A stretch of 64,000 bases of DNA, from contig JANFAH010000001.1 in the NCBI GenBank assembly GCA_024663395.1, forward strand, positions 2,976,001 to 3,040,000, given 5' to 3'. The DNA is from Pisolithus tinctorius (Eukaryota > Basidiomycota > Agaricomycetes > Boletales > Pisolithaceae). This document shows, one piece after another, positions 21,517 through 33,131 of the stretch (positions are counted from its first letter, which is position 1; each line of letters opens with the position of its first letter). The position numbers and the translations under genes are program-made. A model generated the notes under the pieces. It was not told where the DNA came from and searched no databases. It saw only the letters and a program-made list of their open reading frames with translations.

Positions 21517-22843
21517 ATGCGCATCCTGCGTTCCCTACTAGCATTGGTCCCTGTGGTCGCTGCTGAGTTCATTCCCGGAGGCAGCTTTGGTCGTTCCACT
21601 ATTGGCCCCTACAACAATTGTTCTGGCACACTCACCTCGCGCCCCACCGACCTTGCTATCGATACACTCCCTAACATCAGTCCAGATGCTTCGAGTGGCT
21701 GGGAGAGATGGGACCTAACTATTTATCAGTCGGACATCTTCCTGAATTTGCGCTGGTTGCAGGGAGAGCCTTCCTGCTATAATTCTGTGCCAGCCAACGG
21801 CTCGTTTGAAGTCTCTGCACGGTTCGCGAACGGAACGATCTTCTACACGCGCATCACAGGGGAGAAACTTACCTACACTAATTCTTCCACGTGCTACTCC
21901 ATTTCGATCGGACAGAATACCCTCACGTGGGATAACAGTCAAACTTGGTTCAATACCACGCTGAATTTGAATGGGTTAGCCGGTTCATTCGGAACTGAGT
22001 CGTGCGTGTCCCCACCCTACATGTACGCTGTTTTCATAGAGCTTACTTGTTGTGGCATAGTATTATGTTGGACAAGTTCTCTCCATATGCAGGCTGGATT
22101 ATTGGCCAGTTGACCGAAGGTCTCTTCAGCGGTATCCCGGTGACCCGTGGCCACACGTAGGAAATTCTTTGCTTGCTCTCAGCACCTTCCTGATTATCGT
22201 GCTAGTCATGTTGGCTCCATCCAATTCCCATGGGGTCAGGAAGTGACGCTTACCGCTCAGTCGCTGTTGTTACACATGTTCGCCCAACAGCCCGTTCAAT
22301 CACTCGCTGTTAACTACGCTATACGTGCCTTCCGGTCTACAGGAACGGCCTTCGGCGATACGTTCATTTATGAGAGCTCTCGTGCCCCAAATTCGAGCGG
22401 TAAGAAGTTGTTGCCTGTTGTGCGAATTTTTTCTTATCTCAGTCGTCAATACAGAATACAACGCCTTCTTCCTAGGTCGCGCTGAAGCTCGCGGCACCGG
22501 TTTTGAGCCTTACACGTTCTACGCAGGTACCAACAGTAACCTTCTGTCCGTTGCGCAGATCAACCACACCTCTACCGAAGCCCAACTGGCCGGGTGTGCT
22601 AATACGGACTACGTGCCTTTCACTTGGAATTTCACCCTTCCGTTGCCCATTCTGGAGCAGTTCGACAGTGCCGGGGGGAAGACCACCTTCTACGTCTTCT
22701 CTAACATCAGTACTGCGGAACCTTTTGGTAGCGAGTACGTGTCCTACCAGGGTGGAACGGGCATAGCATACATATACCAAACACCCGGTGCCGCTGTGAT
22801 CGACAAGCAACCTAGTGAAGGTGGTCAACCCTCTGAGCAGTAA
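21517..22843 (+). CDS. Secreted glycoprotein, possibly lipocalin-like (AttH/CrtC-type)
   Basis: The N-terminus MRILRSLLALVPVVAAEF is a clear signal peptide with cleavage after VAA. The mature part is rich in N-glycosylation sequons (NCS, NGT, NSS, NTT, NHT, NFT, NIS) and aromatic beta-strand-like segments such as WERWDLTIYQSDIFLNLRWL. Exons after the first are joined across short introns near 22030-22070, 22110-22160 and 22410-22475, giving GWIIGQLTEGLFSGIPVTRG and FEPYTFYAGTNSNLLSVAQI. The stop is at 22841-22843. The layout recalls fungal secreted proteins with tandem lipocalin-like domains (hydroxyneurosporene-synthase/AttH family, including Diels-Alderase-like proteins), but I cannot show a diagnostic motif. 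The second junction needs a weak donor and an intron of about 40 bases, so residues there are uncertain. Function is unassigned. Confidence 0.6.
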
Positions 22844-23362
22844 ATGCCAGGCTTCAAACGAGATCCCTGGAACTTGTCGTTGGCTTCTGTGGTTGATCGC
22901 TCGTACTAGCAAATGCTTCCTGTCGTTGGATCCACAGCTCCCTGTCCTTCATTTCGTAGAGCATTCGTTTGATGGTATTGTATATCCTTATGTACTATCT
23001 GTTATACCCGGGACTCTTATCTAGGACCCGATATCACTCTTTGCAATCCAAATGCCTTTCATTTGTTCTGGGCATGTTTCCAACTACCTCAGGACTTACT
23101 GTAGTACTTCGGTAATGGGCTACTTGCAGGATATCTTGTTTTAGGGCTCCCGTAACAATTAACGACTCGACCTCATTAAATGATGTGTAACCAGCAGCAC
23201 AACGTGGCAAGACAAGATGAAAGAGAAGCGAGAGGAAAAAGTCAGATTTCTGAGTACAAGACCGAACACGCTCGGATGAAATATACAAAAGAGTTGAAGG
23301 ACGGCAACGTGAGAGGAATCGAAAGTCAACTCATAAAACGGTAACATTAACAAAACCACCCT
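22844..23362. other. Convergent intergenic region, nothing recognised
   Basis: 519 bases between the stop codons of the secreted-protein gene and NAP1. It must hold both 3' untranslated regions. No gene, repeat or structured RNA was seen. Confidence 0.4.
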
Positions 23363-24826
23363 TTACTGGTTCTTACATTCCTCGGGATTAACGGCGCCGC
23401 TACCACCACGGCCTTTTGGAGGACCTCGTCGTCTTGCGGGAGGCTCGTTGTCTGATTCGGAATCCTAGGGAGTCTATTAACATACCTGTGTGCTTTGCAG
23501 GTAAGGATACTCATACGTCGTCGTCAAAACGGCCCTCGTCATCATCGTCATCGAAATCATCGAAGTCGTCCTCTTCCTCCAGCATATCGTATTCGAGAGC
23601 CTTTCCCGTGAAGTAATCGATCGCACGAGGGATGATCTGGGGAAAGTCAATTAACTGTACGATGACGGAGAAGGCAAGGAAATGGAACCTTCTCCTTGAG
23701 ATCTTCGCCGATCTGGTAGTCCATCTCCAGTTTCTCTTCCAAATCTTCGAGCTCATCGTCGTCAAGTTCGTCCTCACCGGCTGGAGGAACGGGTGGGCTG
23801 AAGAAGTTAAAGAAGGAATCGGTCGGCCGGGTCTTCCGGACCAGGCGGGTGCGGTTCGTGTCTGATATATCAGATTAGGACTTCTGAAATCAAAAACGGG
23901 GTCATCAACTTACTTTTGTTGCGTTGCTTTTTGATTTCAAACTCCTTTGTTAGGTCCTTATCCTCCTTCCACTTGATCTCCGTGCCGATCGCCCGATCGT
24001 ACACGAAGTCGCCGGAATATCCAACTTCTTCCTGATAGAGGTACGTTTTCTCCAACACCTCGTTGTCAAAGTATTCGTTGGGGCTGAAATGGAATGCGAT
24101 CTTAAAGCCTGGCTTCGGCTGATCGCTGGGGAGATAGGAAAGGCGGATATCAGTAAGTTTTTTGAGTGCGCCAGCATCGCGTTCGGTAATAAGCTCCGAC
24201 AACCCCACATGATTACGCAGAGCCGTGAGCCAAAACTCGGGGATTGGGGCAGGGTCTCCAGGGGCATCCGCAGGTATTGGCGAGTACTCTTCATTATCTT
24301 TCAATGAGGCTTGTATGCCAGCATCGATTTCTTCCTGTGTGCCCTTGGCCGTACCGGAAATGATGGCTAGGCGTCGCTCATACAACGGTTTTTGGAGTTC
24401 GAGATACTGATGACATAGAAGGGGTAGGGGTCACCAGATGAGATTGTATAAAGCGATTTTACGTACCTTCTTCTCGAGCTCTAGGCACTCTCTCCTGAAT
24501 TGATTTTGCAGTTCGTTCTGCTTCACTTGCACCCCCTTAAGTGCCTCGATGCTCTTTTTCACTTCGACAGGCAAGCTCTCGATGTAGCCAGAGCTCTTTC
24601 CGACGAGATCAGCAAGGCGTCCCTGGACTAAACCGAGCATTGCAGAATGAGCACCAGGTGGGAGATTTGAATCGTTACCATCGGTCTCTGTGGGTTCGCT
24701 ATCTTCTGAAATGTCCGGGACCGTTGGACGAGATAGACCTAGGGCAATTGGAGCCTGGGTCAAAGGGGTGTTCTGCGGTGTTGGGGCAGTGATGTCGTGT
24801 TGAGAGATGGGGACGTTGGAGGACAT
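23363..24826 (-). CDS. NAP1: Nucleosome assembly protein 1 (histone chaperone)
   Basis: Starts at ATG 24824-24826 (MSSNVPISQHDITAPTPQ), where a longer frame upstream is ignored because it runs through an A-rich leader. The NAP domain is clear: SIEALKGVQVKQNELQNQFR (dimerisation helix), then YERRLAIISGTAKGT, IPEFWLTALRNHVGLSELIT, PGFKIAFHFSPNEYFDNEVL, SFFNFFSPPVPP and PQIIPRAIDYFTGKALEY. A strongly acidic C-terminal tail (EEEDDFDDFDDDDDEGRF) follows, as in all NAP1 proteins. The last exon gives DSESDNEPPARRRGPPKGRG and ends with TAA at 23363-23365. The protein shuttles H2A-H2B and assembles nucleosomes, and in yeast also acts with the mitotic cyclin Clb2. Four or more short introns are present. 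Confidence 0.93.
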
Positions 24827-25592
24827 GATGGCTACAAAGAAAGAAAGAAAAAAAAAGGATATCTCGCTTATTTTTGCGAATGGCAATCAGAGGGCGTGCG
24901 GGCAGGACAGGGTGAAGAGCGGAGTTTCGGTCTGTGCCGGACCTTCTCGTCTCCTCGAGGCTCCTTACATACCTACTTACTACATACACAGCAGTTGGTA
25001 GTTCTATATGATCCTGTGCACTGCAAGTAAGGAGCCGCACGATGCCATCCGTGCTGATGTGCCTACCCACAGCGGGCCGCCTGGAGTTCTCCACTCCACA
25101 TCTCGGATCAGTAGATATCACCTTCACAGCAGGATCCGGCCGGAGTGATCATGTCTGCTTCCATCCTATGGCGATGACATGTGTTATTTTCATGGAAGGT
25201 CAGCCCATAAGCATGTGATGGCATCCACAAGGAATCGTGCCACGTGTGAGCTTCGTCACTAGCAAAGTACTGTCTGGACTGCATGAGTGACTGTACAAGC
25301 CACTAGTCCATGGGTCTCAGGTTGAACATTATGGTAACAGGTATCTGACTACATGTGCACCTCCACGTAATGCGCTCGATGTCACGACCTCCGACCAAAG
25401 GCTTCCAGAACGTTACGAGGATTGAACGGGGTACTATAGGTAGTACGAAGGTGGGATAAATGTACGAGAATCTCAAGAAACTATATATCAAAACGAGTGT
25501 GTTGTTGCGGGCTAGTCATAAAACGTAATAACCACCGAGGAAATCGAGCCATCACCACGCCGCATACAGGAAACGCTCCCAACTCAATCAAC
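24827..25592. other. Intergenic region upstream of NAP1
   Basis: 766 bases between the NAP1 start and the stop of the acetate transporter. It begins with an A-rich leader (24841-24860) and CT-rich DNA on the NAP1 coding strand, typical of a housekeeping fungal promoter. No gene was recognised. Confidence 0.4.
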
Positions 25593-26528
25593 TCACTCCT
25601 GCTTGATAGTACCGAGCGGCAGCGTGAACCAACTCTCACCCTTGACAAGAAGTTCGCTGAGGCCGCAGTAGTACGCGATCCAAGCAGTCAAGATACCAAA
25701 TCCGCCACCTGCTTTGTTGATAGCAGTTTTGCCCGTCCAGGCACCGATAGCAAGAAGCAAGAAAGTGATGGCCAAGAAGAACAGCAGTGCAATGAAACTA
25801 AGGTTACGACGGAGCGCACCGATCCTGACAGATTCCTATTTCAGACCGCGAGCGGTACAACAAAACATGGAAAACTTACAGAAGCATGACTGTCAAGACA
25901 AACCATGTGATCAAGTAGATCCCGACGGCCTGCTCAAACTCCTCAGTAGAGGAGTAGGCAGCACCGACACCGAATCCTGGAATGAGGATAACGGCAAACG
26001 ACATCCAGAAAGCGCCATAGGAGGTGAACGCTATTACCGAATTGTGAGATGGGTACTAGGCAGCTTGACAAAAAAAGAAGGCAAGGATCACCAAGTGATG
26101 TGTGACAGGCGGGAGCAATGTGGCAGATAGTATTATCCTATCACCCCACTGCGCGCACGGGCGGCCAACATGGAGCGTAGGGCATCCATGTGTAATAAAC
26201 AAACAAGGAAACTCACCAGTCGCTCCAAATACGTTGCCACGGGGGAACTCCCACATGCCAGCAAGGAGCTGAGCGAGACCTCCACAGAAGACAGCCATAC
26301 CGAGAACGACGTTCGGGGTAGTAATGTGACGAGCGTTCACATTGTAAAGAGAGAGAATGAACGTTGTCGATGCGAAGGAGAACAGACCGCTGGACGATGG
26401 GATTAGCGAATCTGGCACGATGGTGATGGCGGAATAATGTCAGCAACTCACAGGGAACCAGGATTGGCAATTTTGGTTGGACGGGAGCTAGGTCTCTCGT
26501 AGAGTTTCAAATTCTCGGTGTCAGACAT
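25593..26528 (-). CDS. Acetate transporter, GPR1/FUN34/YaaH (Ato) family
   Basis: Read from ATG 26526-26528 (MSDTENLKFYERPSSRPTK) to 25593-25595. Short introns give the family signature NPGSLGLFSFASTTFILSLY, matching the NP-x-PLGL motif with Ser in place of the usual Pro. The first spans follow (VVLGMAVFCGGLAQLLAGMW; EFPRGNVFGATG). Later exons add YGAFWMSFAVILIPGFGVGA, FALLFFLAITFLLLAIGAWT and AGGGFGILTAWIAYYCGLSE. Six membrane spans are expected, and the protein should sit in the plasma membrane as an acetate or ammonium-linked carrier. Yeast Ady2/Ato1 and Aspergillus AcpA are the closest models. Genes of this family are often induced by acetate and repressed by glucose. Confidence 0.88.
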
Positions 26529-28744
26529 GGTGGTCAAGCTGGCGGTGGTTGAATGAGAAGAAAACGATGGGCGGTTGCAGATCGCACTCAAGGGCCTTTT
26601 ATCCTGCGCAGAACTGATGTTACCAAATTGCTCGCACAGGCTTCTCGACCCAAAACGGAAGCATTACTTACATATTACTCCACTGGTCACTCCCCCCGCA
26701 ACCTTCTTGGTTTTATTCCATGCAACCTCTGGAACGACTTACGCGGTCGGAATAATATTGGCTCTAGAGAACTATCCCCCCCCCCTCCTCTGTCATATCA
26801 ACGGACCTCCACCCCAAGTTCAGCGTCGTCAACTGCAGGCGGGCAAGACTCGGCATGCTGGTTCGGAAGCTACTCGGTAGAGGTCCACCAACGAGAACCA
26901 CCACGCACACGTAATTTCGCTACGTTTCCTGCTAGATCTTGTGGAGTAAGTTAACGTTATGTCGCGTAAATGGGCGCTGACGTTCTAATCAACGCGCACC
27001 CAACAACTTGAAGCACCTGTCAGATTACAACAGCGGACAGCCTGAGTAAACAGGGACGAGCACACATTCCGGCATTGAAAAGAAATATACATACGACCAT
27101 GGACCATGTTTACTCGTTCCTGCAAGAATCCCCTCTACTTCCGTAAGTTCACTCTACACAGATGATACTTGACGACGGTTGATTGGAACGTGTCTTAATA
27201 AATAACCGTGGTGCAGTTACTTTAATATCAGAATTTCCTATCTCCACTTCTCGGTCTGATCGATTGCAATTTCAGACGAAGGACTTGCACTGCGAAGCCC
27301 TTCAAGATGCTGGAGAATGAGTGTGTAGAATACAGCCGGAGGGTGTATATTCTCCAATCAGCTTTTCAAGTTATTAGCCAATGCGAGACACTTGGAGTTT
27401 GAGGACGCAGCAGTGGTGCCTAGTGCCTTGCGCCAGACAACTGCATGTCCACCTTTGGTTCACTTCATGATAGATAAGGCACTTCTGCTAATCCGGCGTA
27501 GGTATGTAGCGGGCGGATGCGATATGGGAAGCCTTGAGCCAATTCTGCAACGCCGGCTTGCGAAAATGCCTTCGATGATCAACGGCCCACGGAACGAACA
27601 ACGGTCTCTGTAACCAGCTAAAGATCACTTCAATGAACATAACACTGACCGGCCTGAGGTGAAAAGATGGCACGACAAGGAGGAAATAGTCTCCGGATAA
27701 TGCCAATGGAATGTGTGGTGACTCGAGAGCAAATTAGCTGACATCGGAGTACGTGATACCCATGGGCGGGCTCTGAAAAGCAAGAGATAAGATGACGAAA
27801 ACTGCGCGGTTTGCGCTATAGAAAGCAGTGTACTGTCAGGATCGCAGACAGAGTTAGCTGTGTTAGAGTTACCTTACAGAGTAAGTCCTTCGAGTCACTT
27901 ACCTACTTTAGCTGGCGGATGTCGTTGGAAGGCGGAGTAATGGTCGACCCAATGTCGTTCATGATGAAATTACAGTGCAGTTTCTCGTCTTTGTTCAATT
28001 TTGGCGTATCATCATCTGCAGATACTTACGGTATATAACGCTACCTGTCTCTGAGGTAAATCGATGTCAACTTTGAGATGCCACGAGGGTTGGCATTGCC
28101 GATTGACAACCCTTTGGAAAAGGGACCAAACCGCTGTAGGAAATCAAGACTTCAATCAGCTAACGGCACAGTAAAAGTCAGAGAACACGTAGTATCACGG
28201 ACCAGTGTGTTGCATGAATCATACACCTCAAAGAGAGTCATACAAAGCCATGGGCAAGTAACGAATTAAGCTCTCCGGATCATATCGTTATCCTGGGGAA
28301 GCGTTGGGATGCCGAAAGAGGAATCTCTCCGCTTTGACTGTCGGGATTACTACCTGCGGCTGGCGAGACCTGAGGGTAATATACTCGAAACATGGACTTC
28401 CGATATGTGGAAGGAGCAAGGCTGGTCCGCCTATGATTACATGTCTCCTTTAGCCGAAGGCGTCTCTGGATGTTGAACAGTTGACATTTCTTCCGCGTCT
28501 TTATCATACAAAGGTGGGGGGAAGGGGATTGAACAAAACAATTGACGGGCGGGAGAATTGGATCATCCTCGGTACTGACCATGATGCTGGGACTCGGCGA
28601 GGGATATTTGGAGGACATAGGGGTAGACACCGAGTGGGTTGCCTCGTGTTCACATGTGACCTTTGTTTATACCTGGGGAGGGTTGCCGTATAACCCTCGG
28701 TTTCTTGCTCAAGTTTCCTTGAACCAATCCTCTCTGGGGTCTGG
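26529..28744. other. Intergenic region between acetate transporter and F-box gene
   Basis: 2.2 kb without a recognisable gene. The part next to the transporter contains CCCCGC (a CreA/Mig1-type SYGGRG core, near 26693) and a run of ten C at 26776-26785. Several short open frames (for example 27392-27613 and 28280-28630) have no supporting features. Confidence 0.4.
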
Positions 28745-30739
28745 ATGGCAAGACCCGACTCACACACTATCGACAGGGAGATAGAGATCATTGCGGCACA
28801 GCTCGCTGTCTTGCAACGTCGAGAGGATGATTTCACTCGCATACTCACTGACATGACCCGACTACGGGATTCGGTCCAGGTAGAGAAAGCCGTACTGAAC
28901 TCGAGGGTTGCTCAGCTTCAAAGCCAGAAAATCCCTATCAACTGGCTCCCATCGGAACTCTTGATCGAGATCTTTCTCGTCTTTGCTGCAGAAGAGGCGA
29001 CCGCTCGTCTTCCGTACAATCCAGCTCCATTGGTCATCTCCCACATATGCCGCAAGTGGCGCCAACTCTCGCTCACTTCATCGCAACTCTGGTCGTTCGT
29101 CTCCTATAGATGCGTTGCTTTCAAACTACCGCCGCTACAGGCCTTTATAGATCGGTCAGGAAGCACAGAAATCACCTTCACCTTCGTCTCACCGTTGGAC
29201 GGTGTGATGCAAAATGCTGCGGAAATGGCTGTTACCGAACGTAATACTTCGGAGGGACTCATTCAGGTCTTAGGGCCCCATTTCTCTCGAGTGCGATCAA
29301 TCACATTTAGGTGCCACTTCGCGGCGTCCATGCTACCGGTGTTCTCCACTATGTACAAGAGAAGTTTTCCTAAACTCCGCTATCTCGATCTTGTACTCTG
29401 TTCCCAAGACCCCAGTGCTATTCGACTACCCCACCTACCCACGAACGAAATGCCTAGTGAGAATGAGACATGGACAGATAGCGTCCTCGCTGATCTACGC
29501 TTAGAACAAGTACCACCTGCAAGACTACCATCCTACTTGTTGCGGACTGTGCAGGTCCTCGAGCTCTCATATCCGCCACGGCGAACTGCCACCGCTAGGC
29601 AGGGGCTTTCCATGCAAACAATGTCAGGGATGGCCCAGTTGCTACACCAGACTCCCCGGCTCCATGAGCTGATCATAACGGGAGTGACCTTTTATTGGGA
29701 CATTACTCAGGCAGATCTTCAGGTCGCTCGTCTCCCGGAGCGTAGTATACCCGTCAATGCGGTTGAAATTCTCACATTGAGGCGCCTTCATTGGAAGTTT
29801 GCATATCCCAAAGATATTTATCCCTTCTTGTCCTTCCTGGTGTTACCTCGCCTGGAACACTTCGATCTTCTGATCGCACAGCCTCCCACGAAGCGTTATG
29901 AAGTCTCTCACTTCCGCGGAAATCATATTCACAACCAGGATTCTTTCACACAGGCGGGGCCGCTCTCAAATACCGTGACATTAAACGTGCTGAAGGAACT
30001 TAACATCAGCTGTCACAGCGAAGATACGCTTGGTTCATCGCTCAGGCAGCTTCTATTTCCCTCTCTTGAGAAACTTGACATCGCGTTCGTGGGACAACAT
30101 TTACGCAAGGAATCTGGTCTACCCGTATTGTCTCGTCTGGAGTCTATCTTTAGAGATCCACGCCTTCCTCACCTCACCCACCTTACACTCTCTCACTTCG
30201 ATATCCCACCTGGCCATGGCAAAGCCACTCTGGCGTACATGCCCTGCATAATTTCCCTTACGCTCGGAGGATGCACTGGGGTAGATGAGGTGTTGAAAGC
30301 GCTTGGGGAGTCATATGGCTCTGTTCCAGGTGGGCGAGGCAGCTGTGCACCGAGAACATGTGGAGTACGCATTTGCCCGCGATTAGAAGAACTGGTTCTT
30401 TGGAGTTGCAACGACTTCCATTTCGAATCTTTGTTCTCGGTGGTACATGCCAGGTCAGGTGAAGCTGATGTAGGCGTGGTCGGGGTGGATGTGGCCTCGG
30501 CTGTCTTGGGTCGAAAGATACGCCCCTTGAAGAAGCCTCGCAATGCTAAGGACAGCACGATACACGTTGTCGATCCTGGGTCACATACTGTTTCAGGCGC
30601 CATATCCACTCTTATCCCAATCGAAGAGGCCTTGCATCCCACAGGCATTACGTGCATCCACTTGGAAGATTGCCCACCAATCAGTGAAGACCAGGTGTTA
30701 TCCCTAGAAAGACTCGGGGCAGTGGTTATATTGCGGTGA
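28745..30739 (+). CDS. F-box protein with N-terminal coiled coil
   Basis: A single exon of 664 codons, MARPDSHTIDREIEIIAAQL to LERLGAVVILR. Residues 10-62 form a likely coiled coil (LAVLQRREDDFTRILTDMTR), followed by the F-box INWLPSELLIEIFLVFA and its second half ISHICRKWRQLSLTSSQLWS. The rest is a variable region with LRR-like segments (HLTHLTLSHFDIPPGHG; CIISLTLGGCTGVDEVLKAL; CPRLEELVLWSCNDFHFESL). Proteins of this layout form very large families in Agaricomycetes. The F-box would bind Skp1 in SCF ubiquitin ligases and the repeat region would choose the target, which is unknown. No intron is needed. The start is the first in-frame ATG and is placed right before the coiled coil. Confidence 0.85.
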   Translation: MARPDSHTIDREIEIIAAQLAVLQRREDDFTRILTDMTRLRDSVQVEKAVLNSRVAQLQSQKIPINWLPSELLIEIFLVFAAEEATARLPYNPAPLVISHICRKWRQLSLTSSQLWSFVSYRCVAFKLPPLQAFIDRSGSTEITFTFVSPLDGVMQNAAEMAVTERNTSEGLIQVLGPHFSRVRSITFRCHFAASMLPVFSTMYKRSFPKLRYLDLVLCSQDPSAIRLPHLPTNEMPSENETWTDSVLADLRLEQVPPARLPSYLLRTVQVLELSYPPRRTATARQGLSMQTMSGMAQLLHQTPRLHELIITGVTFYWDITQADLQVARLPERSIPVNAVEILTLRRLHWKFAYPKDIYPFLSFLVLPRLEHFDLLIAQPPTKRYEVSHFRGNHIHNQDSFTQAGPLSNTVTLNVLKELNISCHSEDTLGSSLRQLLFPSLEKLDIAFVGQHLRKESGLPVLSRLESIFRDPRLPHLTHLTLSHFDIPPGHGKATLAYMPCIISLTLGGCTGVDEVLKALGESYGSVPGGRGSCAPRTCGVRICPRLEELVLWSCNDFHFESLFSVVHARSGEADVGVVGVDVASAVLGRKIRPLKKPRNAKDSTIHVVDPGSHTVSGAISTLIPIEEALHPTGITCIHLEDCPPISEDQVLSLERLGAVVILR

Positions 30740-33131
30740 CGTGACATACCACGCCCTTCCCGTACACGTGCCATTCAGGATTCGTGAGTGGCACTTTGCT
30801 AACTCTAGAAGCTGACCTCGTTGAAACCACGCCAGTACTCCATGCTTTCTGGGCCTGACAAACTCCGCCGCGACCCACCTCAGCATTCCCACCGGACTAC
30901 TCGTAAATTCTCATTTGGCATGCATTATATAGACGTCCAGTGTGCATGCTACGTTCATCTGGATATCAATATACCTTGTTTGTAACATTGGTACCTGAAG
31001 GCTGGGCACGTCTTACTTCTGAGTTTGGGTGGGGGAAAGCTTATTCTTTGCTAGGAATAAATCTCCATACCACACGTTACTGTGGAATCTGTAAAACATG
31101 TACTAGCTTGTACTAATCAGAAGTTTTATCGAGCCTATACGAGCTTTGGTATTAGTTCACACTTGGAGGGGATATTGTCATTATGACATGACACAACCGG
31201 TGGGCGAGAACAACTCCATCCCATATTCTGACCTCGGCTTCGATTTGCTCCTCGGGCAGAAGTACCAGCTCGACTGTCCATATAATGGCTCTTCCATTAG
31301 GCTACGCGGTCCGTAGCACGATGTACGTAGTATCTTGTCTCGGGGAAACTCTTGTGATCGTCTGAGAAACAGTAGTAGATAACAAGTGACAGTATGTCGC
31401 TGTGAGAACTTAGAAGCCAGTCATTCGTCGTGAGTCCGCTGTACCCTGTGTCGTATCTTCTAACCTCTTTACGCCGAGGATATTATGCATGTGAAGTTGC
31501 AACGATTCGTTTGTTGTTTGTGGGCTCTATGATGGCCGTTGATGAAATTTACGAAGATTGGACGCATCTTCTGTTCACAGGCTGCGGACCGGAAGGACTT
31601 CACGTGCTCGTTTCATGTTGACCTCTGCAAGACGATCCTGGACATCTCACCTTTGAGGGATGGACACAAAGAGTATTAGAGTGGTAGTATTTCAAATTTT
31701 TGCAGCGGTACCGCAGATCTCCCTCGAGCATGGTCGAGGATATCGGATGATATTTCAAAGATGGTTCGACGAAGGCTGGGATCAATGTTTAATCAACCAG
31801 AACGTTTTCAGACAGAAGCAGTCCTTGCGTCGTCGACGCGGGGACCATGATAAGCGCTGACGGAATATCAGATGACGGGTATACATAATATCACTGTGAG
31901 CCAAGCTGCGTACAGGGTTCTAGGGTGCTCCCTGACGCGATATGTGGACGAATGGAATCGTTTGTCCCATGAAACACGGAAGCACCTCACAGGTGCTTGA
32001 ACGAAGGAGGCGAGGTACATAGTTCGTGTGACTCCGAAGTGTCTTGCACGCATGAGGTAATTGCCTATCTGGGCCTGGCGAGTCTGAGAAACCTAATAGT
32101 ACGCGCATTGATCACCACTCTACATACCTTATACATACCTTATTGTATATTGTAAATCAGCTTTAGTAGTTGTCGGGAGACCGGCAAGGTGCAAAGTCCG
32201 GCGGCGACCGATAGTCAAAGTGGTGAGAGTAATCGCAGTTGTCGAAGTTACATAGCTCATCGAAACGGAACTGAATCCTTTTACATTCTCAGCGATCTCC
32301 GCCGTTGGTGCCCGTTGAAACCCTGCAGGAGCATGTTGTTGTCACACCAACGTTGATCAGCACTCTAGCCCTGGGCTGACCAAGCCTCACGAACTCAAGT
32401 GAGCTGTGTCACATACAGCCTGCCAGAACACACGAGCCCACCGGATTGACCTGCGAGATAAATTTTGGCGATCTCGCTGATATGCTAATACGTGAGCTTA
32501 CTTCAAAAAATGGGGTTCTCAGGCGCTTTTTGGAAAAAGGTCTTTTTAGGATCTAGCCTCAAGTGGAATGCCAATGTTCCCGACCGGTGCGTAAAACCGC
32601 AAAGAAAAATAACCGTCGAGCCTTCCTGTGAAAGCTGTACCACGAGCAGTACCATCTTCGGCTTTGAGAAGACGCTAAACTTTGCATTATATTTTTTTCC
32701 CTGCGGAGCTGGCCCTCTGTTACAGCAGTATAGCCCCTTGAGAAGCGAGCAAACGGTGTCCACCAGACTCCGCGATTCCGAAGTGGGGAGGTTACCGGTG
32801 GTCAAGGTTCAAACTGCTGCGTGTACGATCACGGTTTTATTCCGACAAGAATTGGTCATGTCTACCTCGCCAGCATCGCCGTGCTTAAATCCATTGTTTC
32901 TTCAGAATACGTCAACGAACGCCCCAATCATTTAGTCCGCAGCCGGGGGCTATTTGGCTCGACACCAACACTTTCCTATCGAGGTCCGTGTCTGCCTGGT
33001 GCTCCTCCGCTGATCCTTTCTCCTTCTCAGTGGACTAAGCTACTAGTTGGTCTCACAGCTACGTGGTTCCTCGCCTATAGTTGGTTATCCTTCGTCTGGG
33101 AAAGTTTGCCTACTTGGTCCGCTCTTTTGAC
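30740..33131. other. Intergenic region upstream of HMG-box gene
   Basis: 2.4 kb in which I see no supported gene, tRNA or repeat. Small open frames at 31660-31860 and 32492-32935 lack domains and introns. The long spacer may be an extended promoter or untranslated leader of the downstream transcription-factor gene, as is common for fungal regulators. Confidence 0.4.

Noticed and set aside
24827..24886. Upstream start giving a longer NAP1 (MPFAKISEISFFFLSFF)
   Set aside because: The extension is translated from an A/T-rich leader, would add a false signal-like segment, and NAP1 proteins start near MSSNVPIS.
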